This document shows positions 8,581 through 16,963 of a stretch of DNA of 34,223 bases, piece by piece (within the stretch, counting starts at the first letter, position 1; the number at the start of each line of letters is the position of its first letter). The position numbers and the translations under genes were made by a program. Source of the stretch: Mesorhizobium sp. ZC-5 (lineage in GTDB: Bacteria; Pseudomonadota; Alphaproteobacteria; Rhizobiales; Rhizobiaceae); assembly GCF_025753855.1 (NCBI RefSeq), contig NZ_JAOWPT010000023.1, forward strand, positions 1 through 34,223. Direction: 5' to 3'. The notes under the pieces were generated by a model that saw only the letters and a list, made by a program, of their open reading frames with translations, was not told where the DNA came from and did not search any database.

Positions 8581-8658
8581 TCACAGCACCGCAAGTGCCC
8601 GCAGCCCCGGTAGGGGAGCCGCAGTTTCGGATGCAGTAGCGGGGTCCGTTTTTTGATT
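8581..8658 (-). pseudogene. group II intron-encoded protein, C-terminal end
   Basis: The minus strand reads KKRTPLLHPKLRLPYRG and then, after a one-base loss, LRALAVL and a TGA stop. This is the usual end of one class of group II reverse transcriptase/maturases. If IS66 copy 1 and one copy of its 8-base duplication are removed, the frame joins directly to the part at 11147: FHQIK continues into KRTPLL. The gene was therefore split by the IS66 insertion. Confidence 0.7.
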
Positions 8659-8742
8659 GTAAGCGGTGTTTCGGGACCACCTTTCGGGAGTGGTCGCGAT
8701 CTGTGAGGTTGCCGGTTCTGCATTGGGATCGGAGATCGGCTT

Positions 8743-9183
8743 GTGTCTGGACTTGACCTTACGCTTGACCCGGAGCGGCAACCTCGACGTTTCGAGGTGA
8801 TCAACGGTGCTGGCGGCCGGCGTCAGTGGTCGGTGGATGACAAAGCGCGGATCATCGCGGAGACGCTGGAACCGAACGCAATCATTTCTGAGGTCGCCCG
8901 CCGTTATGGCCTCAGACCGCAGCAGGTCTTCGCCTGGCGCCGCGAAGCGCGCAAGCGGGCCGCTTCGGTGCAGCAAGATTCTCCTGCCTTCGTGCCGGCG
9001 GTGGTGGCGGCGCCGACGTCGGAATCCGCGGCGAAGCACCCAGGACGGCCACGGAAGCGGAAGATGGTGCGAGACGCCGGCGTGATCGAGCTTGAGATCG
9101 ACGGCGTCGTGATGCGGGTCGGCCGTGGCGCCGACGCCAGCACGGTGTCTGCGGTCATTCGCGCGTTGAAGGCGACGTCGTGA
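8743..9183 (+). CDS. tnpA: IS66 accessory protein TnpA
   Basis: This 146-residue protein is the small IS66 helix-turn-helix accessory protein. RRQWSVDDKARIIAETL, EVARRYGLRPQQVFAWRR (helix-turn-helix, residues about 46-63) and the C-terminal ELEIDGVVMRVGRGAD motif are as expected. The start is GTG with GGAG upstream. The stop overlaps the GTG of tnpB, suggesting translational coupling. It is more distant from the TnpA of the other two main copies than their TnpBs are from one another. Confidence 0.9.
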   Translation: MSGLDLTLDPERQPRRFEVINGAGGRRQWSVDDKARIIAETLEPNAIISEVARRYGLRPQQVFAWRREARKRAASVQQDSPAFVPAVVAAPTSESAAKHPGRPRKRKMVRDAGVIELEIDGVVMRVGRGADASTVSAVIRALKATS

Positions 9184-9536
9184 TCGGGCCGACTGGTGCG
9201 GTCAAGGTCATGGTGGCGACGAAGCCAGTAGACTTCCGCAAGGGCGCGGAGGGATTGGCCGCGCTGGTGCGCGAGACGATGGGCGCCGATCCGTTCAGCG
9301 GCGCGGTCTACGTCTTCCGCGCCAAGCGCACCGACAGGATCAAGCTAATCTTCTGGGACGGCACCGGAGTCTGCCTTTATGCCAAGCGTCTGGAGGACGG
9401 CGAGTTCCGCTGGCCGAAAGTACAGGACGGCGTGATGAGGTTGACGGCTGCGCAGCTCTCGGCGCTGCTCGAAGGGCTCGACTGGCGGCGGGTCCACGAG
9501 GCGCGCCGGACCCGCGTTCCAGCCCTGGCGGGCTAA
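9180..9536 (+). CDS. tnpB: IS66 accessory protein TnpB (IS66 Orf2)
   Basis: The 118-residue protein is a complete IS66 Orf2: VMVATKPVDFRKGAEGLAAL at the start, DPFSGAVYVFRAKRTDRIK in the middle, and LEGLDWRRVHEAR at the end. It starts at GTG overlapping the tnpA stop by four bases. It is nearly identical to the TnpB proteins at 12334 and 23748, so the three copies are close relatives. Its role in IS66 transposition is needed but poorly understood. Confidence 0.92.
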   Translation: MIGPTGAVKVMVATKPVDFRKGAEGLAALVRETMGADPFSGAVYVFRAKRTDRIKLIFWDGTGVCLYAKRLEDGEFRWPKVQDGVMRLTAAQLSALLEGLDWRRVHEARRTRVPALAG

Positions 9537-9605
9537 CCCGCGACGAAGTGAATCAGCATCGATTCCGCTGTCGCGGGCTGTCAGCGAATATGGTCTGATC
9601 CGGTC

Positions 9606-11133
9606 ATGGCGATGACGGCTGACCAGCTTCCCGACGATCCGGACGCGCTGAAGGCGATGGTCCTGGCGCGCGACGTCGAGAATGCCCGCCTGATCCAGCA
9701 AGGAATTGCAGCGTCACCGCTTCGGCCGACGTGCCGAGACGCTGCCGGAAGACCAGCTTCTGCTGGGGCTGGAAGAAGCCGAACAGATCGAGGCCGCCGG
9801 CGAGGAGGAGAACGAGCGGGCTGCTCCCACGGAACGTCAGGCGCGTGTCGCCAAGCGCCGAGCGAACCGAGGCGCGCTGCCGGCACACCTTCCTCGCGTC
9901 GAGATGGTCGTCGACATCGAGGACCATGCCTGTCCGTGCTGCCGCAATGGCCTGCATCGCATCGGCGAAGACGTGAGCGAGCGGCTCGACATCGTTCCGG
10001 CGCAGCTACGTGTGATCGTCGTGCGGCGACCAAAATATGCCTGCCGGGCTTGCGAGGACGTTGTCGTTCAGGCTCCGGCGCCCGCCCGGCTGATCGAAGG
10101 CGGCCTTCCGACCGAAGCGACGGTCGCCCAGGTGCTGGTCTCCAAATATGCCGATCATCTGCCGCTCTATCGTCAGGCGCAGATCTACGCCCGGCAGGGC
10201 ATCAATCTCGACCGGTCCACGCTCGCCGACTGGGTCGGCCGCGCCGCCTGGCATCTGCGTCCGGTGCATGAGCGGCTGCTTGGCACGCTGAAGTCCTCGC
10301 CAAAACTCTTCGCCGACGAGACGACCGCGCCGGTGCTCGATCCGGGCCGCGGCAAGACGAAGACAGGCCAGCTCTGGGCCTATGCCCGCGATGACCGACC
10401 ATGGGAGGGAAGCGACCCGCCGGGCGTCGCCTATGTCTATGCGCCGGACCGAAAGGCCGAGCGTCTGATCGCTCATCTCGCAGGCTTCACCGGAATCCTT
10501 CAGGTCGACGGCTATGGCGGCTATCGCATGCTGGCCGACAAAAGCGGCGTGACGCTGGCCTTCTGCTGGGCGCATGTCCGTCGGCGCTTTTATGAACTGG
10601 CAGCTGCCGGTCCCGCGCCGATTGCCAGCGAGGCGCTGAGACGGATCGCCGAGCTCTATAAGATCGAGGACGGCATCCGTGGCCGGTCGGCCGACGAGCG
10701 CCGCGCGATGCGTCAGGAAAATAGCCGCGCTATCGTCGCCGATTTCGAACCCTGGCTGCGCGAAAAGCTCGGCCTGATCAGTCAGAAGACGAAGCTCGCC
10801 GAGGCGATCCGCTACACGCTCTCGCGCTGGGAAGGCCTCTCGCGCTTCCTCGACGACGGCCGCATCGAGATCGACAGCAACACGGTCGAGCGGTCCATCC
10901 GACCCATCGCACTCAGCCGCAAGAACGCACTCTTTGCAGGCTCCGACGGCGGTGCCGAACACTGGGCAGTCATCGCGTCGCTGATCGAAACCTGCAAACT
11001 CAACGGTGTCGAGCCGCTCGGCTATCTCGCCGATGTCCTAACCAGGATCGTCAACGGCCACCCCAACAGCCAGATCGACGACCTGCTGCCCTGGGCCTAC
11101 ATCTGTGCGCCCGAAATCAGGGCCGTGGCCTGA
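9606..11133 (+). pseudogene. tnpC: IS66 transposase TnpC, frameshifted by an 8-base loss
   Basis: The N-terminal part (MTADQLPDDPDALKAMVLAR) is in one frame and the rest, from QRHRFGRRAE to the end, in another. Next to its sister copies the sequence near 9694-9701 lacks eight bases of the QIIKEL codons, which breaks the frame. Everything downstream is complete: a zinc-finger-like CPCC...C..C segment, KLFADETTAPVLD with the first Asp, LQVDGYGGYR with the second, and the Glu in NTVERSIRP. A TTG at 9706 could restart a 475-residue protein lacking the coiled N-terminus. Whether that is active is unknown. Confidence 0.85.
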
Positions 11134-11146
11134 GAACAGCGCTTAC

Positions 11147-11683
11147 TTTTGATTTGGTGGAAGGCGTCCCAGTCGAGGCGTCACAGCTGCGACTGCACAG
11201 CATCTTGTGCCAGTAACGCTCAGTGACCCGATACACCTTGGTCAGCCCGTCGTTGCAGGAGTTGATGCGACAAATACGCATCACGCGATCAGTGATCAGG
11301 GCAGAGCGATAAACGCTGCCCTGCGTGCCCACTATGCCTATTATGATGTTGCCGGAAATATCCGGTCCGTTGTACTGCACGCGGATCTGAAGGGCAACTT
11401 CAAGGTTGGCATGCGCAGGGAGAAGTCTCGGCTTCAAGGAGCGTGTCGCGACCGGCGACATTCTATTTTCTGGGCATTACGGTTTCTGCCGCGTCTGTCT
11501 GCGTGTCGTTGTGCGAACCGATCAAACTCGACCAGCTTTGTCTTGGTCGGTTCGAGGGTGAGGCCAAACTTTCCCAACCTGTGATGCAAGGCCTCCTGGG
11601 CGCGCAGAGCGTTCGAACGATATTGGAAGCAGATCACAAATTCGTCGATATAGCGCACCAGGCGTACCTCGCCCCGATGATGG
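11147..11683 (-). pseudogene. group II intron-encoded reverse transcriptase/maturase, scrambled remnant
   Basis: On the minus strand 11658-11434 reads RYIDEFVICFQYRSNALRAQ, the catalytic RT region (normally YADD, here YIDE), then GKFGLTLEPTKTKLVEF. At 11250-11170 the minus strand reads KVYRVTERYWHKMLCSRS. The three motifs normally between them are seen only on the plus strand: FYFLGI near 11460-11480, LKGNFKVGMRREKSRLQ at 11386-11436, and ALRAHYAYYDVAGNIRS at 11317-11367. They lie in the collinear place but in flipped orientation. A hairpin at 11297-11323 marks one border. The 5' part of the intron is replaced by an IS6 fragment at about 11684. Confidence 0.65.
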
Positions 11684-11814
11684 TCGTGCGATCGACCGTA
11701 ATGCCCCGCTCGACCATCATCTCCTCAAGGTCACGTAGGCTCAGATTGTAGGCCAGGTACTAGCGCACGCAAAGCAGGATCACAGATTGGTTGAACTGAC
11801 GGCCCTTGAACATC
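11684..11814 (-). pseudogene. IS6-family transposase N-terminal remnant
   Basis: The minus strand reads MFKGRQFNQSVILLCVR, a stop, then YLAYNLSLRDLEEMMVERG, the start of an IS6/IS26-type transposase. It is cut directly at its ATG by the IS66-based mosaic: removing 11815-21844 joins the upstream sequence at 21845 back to this ATG. On the other side it runs into the intron maturase remnant at about 11684. Confidence 0.6.
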
Positions 11815-11890
11815 GTAAGCGCTGTTCTGGGGGCACCTTTCGCGTGTCGACGTGAGGGACGATGTTCGGAGCCTTTGAGGGCTTCGACAT

Positions 11891-12337
11891 ATGACGATTT
11901 CAGAGTTTACAGTTAAGTCTAGGATGAGGATCTCGGTCCGGCGGCTGGAGATATTCACGGGTTCCGGTCGGCGGCGGGAATGGCTGCCGGATGAGAAGGC
12001 GCGGATCGTGGCGGAAAGCTACGAGGTCGGCGAGACCGTGAGCGCGGTAGCCCGGCGCTGTGCCTTGTCCCCGCAGCAGCTTTTTGCCTGGCGTCGGGCC
12101 GCTCGTCGGCCGTTGGCGGAGGTGTCGGCATCCGACCTGTTGTTTGTTCCGGCGGTGGTCGCAGCGCCGATTTCCGAGCCGAGCGCAAAGCGTCCAGCGA
12201 AGCAGCGGAAGCGGAAGCCGGCCCGAGACGCCGCTGTCATCGAGCTGGAGATAGACGGCGTCGCCGTGCGGGTCGGCCGTGGTGCCGACGCCAGGACGGT
12301 CTCGGCGGTGATCCGCGCGCTGAAGGCTACGGCGTGA
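11891..12337 (+). CDS. tnpA: IS66 accessory protein TnpA (mosaic copy)
   Basis: This 148-residue accessory protein has the helix-turn-helix VSAVARRCALSPQQLFAWRR near residues 49-68 and the conserved ELEIDGVAVRVGRGAD tail. It starts at an ATG at 11891 and overlaps the GTG of tnpB by four bases. Over its first half it is closer to the copy at 23305 (both share IFTGSGRRREWLP) than to the one at 8743. Confidence 0.9.
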   Translation: MTISEFTVKSRMRISVRRLEIFTGSGRRREWLPDEKARIVAESYEVGETVSAVARRCALSPQQLFAWRRAARRPLAEVSASDLLFVPAVVAAPISEPSAKRPAKQRKRKPARDAAVIELEIDGVAVRVGRGADARTVSAVIRALKATA

Positions 12338-12690
12338 TCGGGCCGACGGGTGCGGTCAAGGTCATGGTCGCGACGAAGCCGGTGGACTTCCGCAAGGGAG
12401 CGGAGGGCTTGGCCGCACTGGTGCGCGACACGATGGGCGCCGATCCGTTCAGCGGCGCGATCTATGTCTTCCGCGCGAAACGGACGGATCGGATCAAGCT
12501 GATCTTCTGGGATGGCACCGGGGTCTGCCTCTATGCGAAGCGGCTGGAGGATGGCGAGTTCCGCTGGCCGAAGGTGCAGGATGGCGCGATGCGGCTGACG
12601 GCCGCACAACTGTCGGCGCTGCTCGAAGGTCTCGACTGGCGGCGGGTCCACGAGGCGCGTCAGACCAGTATTCCCTTGCAGGCGGGCTGA
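12334..12690 (+). CDS. tnpB: IS66 accessory protein TnpB (mosaic copy)
   Basis: A complete 118-residue IS66 Orf2 protein, differing from the copy at 9180 at only a few positions (for example RDTMGADPFSGAIYVF). The start is GTG, coupled to the tnpA stop. It is probably still a functional protein, although its own tnpC is destroyed. Confidence 0.92.
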   Translation: MIGPTGAVKVMVATKPVDFRKGAEGLAALVRDTMGADPFSGAIYVFRAKRTDRIKLIFWDGTGVCLYAKRLEDGEFRWPKVQDGAMRLTAAQLSALLEGLDWRRVHEARQTSIPLQAG

Positions 12691-13486
12691 TCCGCGACCA
12701 AGTGAATCAGCCTGGATTCCGCCGTCGCCCGGAGCGAGCGAATATGGTCTGATCCGCTCTTGGCGATGACAGCGGACCAGCTTCCCGACGATCCGGATGT
12801 GCTGACGGCGATGGTCCTGGCGCGCGATGTCGACAATGCTCGCCTGACCCAGATCATCAAGGAACTGCAGCGCCACCGCTTCGGCCGCCGGGCCGAAAGC
12901 CTGCCCGAAGACCAACTCCTCCTTGGGCTCGAGGAGGCCGAGCAGATCGAGGCGGCCGGCGAGGAAGAGGTCGAATGTGCCGATCCGGCCAAGCGCAGGG
13001 AGCACACCGCAAAGTGGCGGATGAACCGTGCCTGCCCGTGCTGCCGCAACGGACTTCACCGGATCGGTGAAGACGTCAGCGAGCGGCTCGACATCGTGCC
13101 GGCGCAACTGCGCGTCGTCGTCGTGCACCGGCCCAAATATGCCTGTCGCGCGCGAGGACGTTGTCGTGCAGGCTCCGGCGCCGGCGCGACTGATCGAAGG
13201 CGGGCTGCCGACCGAGGCAACCGTCGCCCAGGTTCTGGTCTCCAAATATGCCGATCACCTCCCGCTCTATCGCCAGGTGCAAATCTATGCCCGGCAGGGC
13301 ATACATCTGGATCGTTCCACGCTCGCCGACTGGGTCGGCCGCGCGGCTTGGCATCTGCGTCCGGTCCGCGGGCGGCTGCTGGAGAAGCTGAAGGCCTCGC
13401 CCAAACTCTTTGCCGACGAGACCACGGCGCCCGTGCTGGATCCAGGCCGCGGCAAGACAAAGACCGGGCAACTCTGGGCCTACGCC

Positions 13487-13587
13487 CGCGATTATGTGCA
13501 CCTCGTGATTATGCGCAGATTGCTGAGGCAGGAGACTTTAACCGTCGGATTCTCGGATGACTTCCGGCTGGCGAACTGCGCATAATT
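13487..13587 (+). repeat. RIT left inverted repeat (101 bp)
   Basis: It matches the reverse complement of 16835-16935 at 99 of 101 positions by my reading. It contains two outer TTATG(T/C)GCA-like motifs (TTATGTGCA, TTATGCGCA) and an inverted inner copy (TGCGCATAA), which look like recombinase-binding subsites. Confidence 0.9.
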
Positions 13588-13594
13588 CTTGTGT

Positions 13595-13625
13595 CTCCTA
13601 TCGAGCGTAATCAGCTCAATAGGAG
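13595..13625 (+). promoter_or_regulatory. leader hairpin covering the ritA ribosome binding site
   Basis: CTCCTAT (13595-13601) pairs perfectly with ATAGGAG (13619-13625); an inner GAGC/GCTC pair extends the stem around a seven-base loop. The 3' arm contains the AGGAG ribosome binding site of the first recombinase gene, whose ATG is at 13632. In the folded state translation should be reduced. Confidence 0.5.
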
Positions 13626-13631
13626 ATCAGT

Positions 13632-14873
13632 ATGCAAAAGATGATCGTCATACAGCCACGGCCGCGCGCTTGGGTGGAAGGAAGTATTCTTCAGCCTTAC
13701 GTTTCGCAATACGGGGAGCATTTGCAACGAAGGCGATATGCTCCGGGCACCCAGCGCGCCTACATGTGCTGCATCGCGCACTTCGCCCATTGGCTGACAC
13801 AGGAGGGGTACCGCCTGGAAGCGATCGGTCAAGTCGCCGTCATTCGCTTTCTCTCGGAACACTTGCCGGCATGCGTCTGCCCCGATCCGGTCCGCCGTAT
13901 TCGTCATGACCTGCAGGCGGTACTTGGCCACCTTCTGGAGGTACTCAAAGCTGGCGGCGTGGTGCCGCAGTATCCGGCTCGGAACTCCGCTATCGAACAG
14001 GAGTTGACGCGTTTCGATACCCACATGCGAGACGTCTGGGGTTTGGCAGACAGGACCCGTCGGCGGCGCTGCAAAGTGGTTAAGGAGGTTCTTGTCGAAC
14101 ATGTCGGCGAGCAGCCCATTTCGATGGCGACAGCCACGACCGTCCGTCACTTCATCCTCGGCGAGCAGGGGCGAGGCTCCGCAGCCATCGCCGCGATAGG
14201 CGCCACCATTGCCTTCTATCTCCGCTTTCGCAGTATATCCGGCGATCGGGTGAGCGAACTGAAGGCCGCAATTCCCCGAGTCGCGCGCTGGCGGTTGGCG
14301 TCATTACCAGAGGTTCTGACCGATGCCGAGATCGACCAACTGCTGAGTTCGTTTGATCAGTCGTTTCCGTCGCGCCTGCGAGCTTATGCGATGGTGCGGT
14401 GCCTAATCGATCTCGGCCTGCGATCCGGCGAAGTCGTCAAGTTGCAACTTAACGACATCAACTGGTCCAATGGTACAATCAACCTTGTCGGCACCAAGAG
14501 TCGACGGGCTGATACTCTGCCCCTGCCAGTCTCAACAGGAGCGGCGATTGCGGCCTATCTGCGTGAGGAGCGTCCTACGACGGCGAACCGAGCCGTATTT
14601 GTTCGTCACGTCGTACCCTACGACAAACCGATCACAACCAAGAGCGTCGTACGCGCAGTATTGGCCGGCTACCGAAGATGTGGATGGACGCGAACCGGGG
14701 TCCACATTCTCCGCCACAGCGCTGCCAGCCGACTTCTACGCGCCGGCGCGCCGATGAAGGAGATTGCGGACATCTTGCGGCATCGAAGCCTCGACACGTC
14801 CGCCATCTATGCAAAGGTTGATCTGAACAATCTATCTGCTGTGGCTCTGCCTTGGCCGGGGAGCGCACAATGA
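13632..14873 (+). CDS. RIT tyrosine recombinase A
   Basis: A 413-residue tyrosine recombinase. The catalytic set is present: Arg in DLGLRSGEV, Lys in the beta-hairpin GTKSRRADTLPL, HxxR in HILRHSAASRLL, a His in LRHRSLDTS, and the nucleophile Tyr in SAIYAKVDL. The N-terminal SAM-like core-binding domain (YGEHLQRRRYAPGTQRAY) is complete. The ribosome binding site AGGAG lies in a hairpin. The stop overlaps the start of the second gene (ATGA), so the three genes form one coupled operon. It should act on the element ends, but RIT transposition is little studied. Confidence 0.88.
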   Translation: MQKMIVIQPRPRAWVEGSILQPYVSQYGEHLQRRRYAPGTQRAYMCCIAHFAHWLTQEGYRLEAIGQVAVIRFLSEHLPACVCPDPVRRIRHDLQAVLGHLLEVLKAGGVVPQYPARNSAIEQELTRFDTHMRDVWGLADRTRRRRCKVVKEVLVEHVGEQPISMATATTVRHFILGEQGRGSAAIAAIGATIAFYLRFRSISGDRVSELKAAIPRVARWRLASLPEVLTDAEIDQLLSSFDQSFPSRLRAYAMVRCLIDLGLRSGEVVKLQLNDINWSNGTINLVGTKSRRADTLPLPVSTGAAIAAYLREERPTTANRAVFVRHVVPYDKPITTKSVVRAVLAGYRRCGWTRTGVHILRHSAASRLLRAGAPMKEIADILRHRSLDTSAIYAKVDLNNLSAVALPWPGSAQ

Positions 14874-15831
14874 TCAACGCACGCACGATGCTCTCGTTGG
14901 CCGAGGACTATTTGTCCGAGCGCCGCGCCCTTGGTTTTAAGCTCAGGATGGAGGGCCATTACATCACCGCTTTCGCCCTGTTCGCAGACCAACACGGTCA
15001 TCGCGGCCCACTCACCGACGGTGTCGTTCTGAACTGGGTGCAAGGTCAGGCCAAAAAAGCTACCCCGCTCTCCTGGGCCCGGCGCCTCGAGGTCCTTGCC
15101 CGTTCACGAGGTATCTGACGCGGGTTGATCCCGACACTGAGTTCCCTGAGACCGCGATCTTTGGTCGTGCACATCGACGCCTCACGCCGCATATCTATTC
15201 AGAGCAGGAGATATGCGATCTCGTGGCTGCCGCTTCGCGGCTGACTCCCAAGGGCGGTTTGCGACCAGCGACATACGCAACGATCTTCGGACTGATCGCG
15301 GCTACGGGGCTACGACGCTCGGAAGCACTCCAGCTGCGCTACGGCGATATCAATCTCGACAGCGCGGTCCTTACGATTCGTAATACGAAGTTCCGTAAGT
15401 CCAGGCATGTGCCTATGCATGCCACCGTCGTAGCCGCGTTGCGGCGCTATCTGGAGGTTCGTGCGCGTCATGGCGCTCTCTCCAAGGATTCGCCGCTGTT
15501 CCTCTCCTCAGAGGGCGGATTCATCGCGGAGCGGAGGATCAATAAGATTTTCCAGAAGCTTCGTACCAAACTCGGTTGGGCCCCGCGGGGCGGCCATCGT
15601 GAAGTGCGCATCCATGACCTGCGCCACACCTTTATTTGCCGCCGCGTTCAGCTTTGGCACGAACATGGCGCCGATATCGACAATAGGATGGCAGCGCTCT
15701 CGACCTACGTCGGCCACGCCAAAATCTCCGATACCTATTGGTATCTGACCGCCGTCCCAGAACTCATGGCGGTCTCTGGCAGGCGTTTCGAGCTTTTCGC
15801 AGCAAATGTCGGAGGAGATTATCGTGTCTGA
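14870..15831 (+). pseudogene. RIT tyrosine recombinase B, one-base frameshift
   Basis: The first part starts at ATG 14870 (YLSERRALGFKLRMEGHY) and stops at 15118. The continuing frame reads RPFTRYLTRVDPDTEFPET, HIYSEQEI, GLIAATGLRRSEAL (Arg), IRNTKFRKSRHVPMH (Lys), HDLRHTF (HxxR), VGHAKISDTYWYL (His, Tyr). One C missing near 15091, in the codons for VLRPF, explains the break. The rest is intact, so the lesion is recent, is a sequencing error, or is bridged by slippage. If real, this copy cannot make the full trio. Confidence 0.8.
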
Positions 15832-16834
15832 TCTCAACCCGACACCGTCCTTCCCCATCCTGCTTCAACGCTTCTTTGTCGAACATCTGGGCAACCAGCG
15901 AGCTGTCAGCCCTCGCACCATCGCAGCCTACCGGGACACTTTTCGATTGTTGCTTGGCTTCGCCGAAGCGAAGATTGGCAAGGCGCCCACCCGGCTGATC
16001 TTGGCCGATCTTGATGCGCAATTGATCCTGGACTTCCTCGACCATCTGGAGAAGGAACGGAGCAACGGTGTGCGCACGCGCAATGCCCGCTTGGCGGCAC
16101 TTCGCTCCTTTCTGAAGTATGCCGCCCACTACGACCTGACTGCGCTCATCGTCATCCAACAGGCACTGGCCATTCCGATGAAACGGTTCGACCGGCCGGT
16201 CCTGGGATTTCTCTCGCGCGAGGAGATGCAGGCGATTCTTGACGCGCCGGATGCGCGGACCTGGGCAGGTGAACGGGACCGCACGCTGTTCAGCCTGATG
16301 TACAACACTGGCGCCCGTGTGTCCGAAGCCATCGGCCTACGCGTCGGCGAGGTTATCGTCGATGGCGCGGCGGTTGCACACTTGCATGGTAAGGGACGTA
16401 AAGACCGTAGCGTGCCGCTTTGGCGTACGACAGTCAGCTTGATCCGTAACTGGAAACGTCGGCTGGCTTTCACAAGCGAGGAGGACTTCCTGTTTCCGAA
16501 CCGTAGCGGAGGGCGCATGGCGCGTTCAAACGTCACCCAGCGCTTTGAACTTGCGGTATCGGCTGCGGCGGAACGTTACCCGCAACTCGCGAGCCGCTCG
16601 ATTTCGCCTCACACCATCCGCCACACCACAGCGATGCATCTCCTGCAGTCCGGCGTCGATATCAGCGTCATTGCTCTGTGGCTCGGTCATGAGAGTTCCG
16701 CGACGACGCATATGTACCTTCAAGCAGATCTCGCGATGAAGGAACGTACCCTCAACCGACTGCAGCCCATGACGTCCAGTCAAGGTCGATATCGTCCGCC
16801 GGACCAGCTCATGCAGTTCCTGATGAGTCTCTGA
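15824..16834 (+). CDS. RIT tyrosine recombinase C
   Basis: A tyrosine recombinase of about 336 residues. I prefer the GTG at 15824, because GGAGGA stands seven bases upstream; the in-frame ATG at 15806 would place that site inside the gene. Catalytic residues are all visible: Arg in NTGARVSEAIGL, Lys in HGKGRKDRSVPL, HTIRHTTAMHLL, LGHESSATT and the Tyr of HMYLQADL. It overlaps the end of the second gene by eight bases. The stop at 16832-16834 directly abuts the right inverted repeat. Confidence 0.88.
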   Translation: MSDLNPTPSFPILLQRFFVEHLGNQRAVSPRTIAAYRDTFRLLLGFAEAKIGKAPTRLILADLDAQLILDFLDHLEKERSNGVRTRNARLAALRSFLKYAAHYDLTALIVIQQALAIPMKRFDRPVLGFLSREEMQAILDAPDARTWAGERDRTLFSLMYNTGARVSEAIGLRVGEVIVDGAAVAHLHGKGRKDRSVPLWRTTVSLIRNWKRRLAFTSEEDFLFPNRSGGRMARSNVTQRFELAVSAAAERYPQLASRSISPHTIRHTTAMHLLQSGVDISVIALWLGHESSATTHMYLQADLAMKERTLNRLQPMTSSQGRYRPPDQLMQFLMSL

Positions 16835-16935
16835 AATTATGCGCAGTTCGCCAGCCGGAAGTCGTCCGAGAATCCGACGGTTAAAGCCTCCTGCCTCAGC
16901 AATCTGCGCATAATCACGAGGTGCACATAATCGCG
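16835..16935 (-). repeat. RIT right inverted repeat (101 bp)
   Basis: The inverted partner of 13487-13587, with two differences (one in the AGGAGGCTTT segment and one in GGACGAC). It begins one base after the stop of the third recombinase gene. Confidence 0.9.
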
Positions 16936-16963
16936 CTTATGGAGATCTCTACATAAGCGCGAT
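16930..16963. repeat. palindrome at the right RIT junction
   Basis: ATCGCGCTTATG (16930-16941) and CATAAGCGCGAT (16952-16963) are perfect inverted repeats of 12 bases around a 10-base spacer that itself holds the palindrome GAGATCTC. It straddles the end of the right inverted repeat and the start of the resumed tnpC. No equivalent is present at the left junction. Its form, two inverted arms about a short core, resembles a tyrosine-recombinase crossover site. Confidence 0.6.

Larger units (their letters stand above)
8659..11146 (+). mobile_element. IS66-family element, copy 1
   Basis: The element begins GTAAGCGGTGTT and ends AACAGCGCTTAC, an imperfect terminal inverted repeat of the IS66 type, and is flanked by an exact 8-base duplication, TTTTGATT (8651-8658 and 11147-11154). 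It is 2,488 bases long and holds tnpA, tnpB and tnpC in the usual order with GTGA overlap between the first two. tnpC carries an early frameshift. It sits inside a group II intron maturase gene. Confidence 0.95.
13487..16963 (+). mobile_element. RIT (recombinase-in-trio) element
   Basis: Three tyrosine recombinase genes with overlapping ends, all on the plus strand, are enclosed by 101-base inverted repeats (13487-13587 and 16835-16935, two mismatches). This is the hallmark layout of RIT elements. It is inserted in IS66 tnpC between the codons for YARD and DRP. No clear duplication is present beyond a shared CGCGAT. On the right side about 22 further bases with a palindrome (16930-16963) lie between the repeat and tnpC and have no counterpart on the left. 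The second recombinase gene has a frameshift. Confidence 0.9.

Noticed and set aside
10006-10962. Minus-strand ORF of 318 codons, and similar long ones at 12019-13245 and 23433-24170
   Set aside because: All are antisense shadows of IS66 tnpA, tnpB and tnpC, and they recur in the sister copies only because the genes do.
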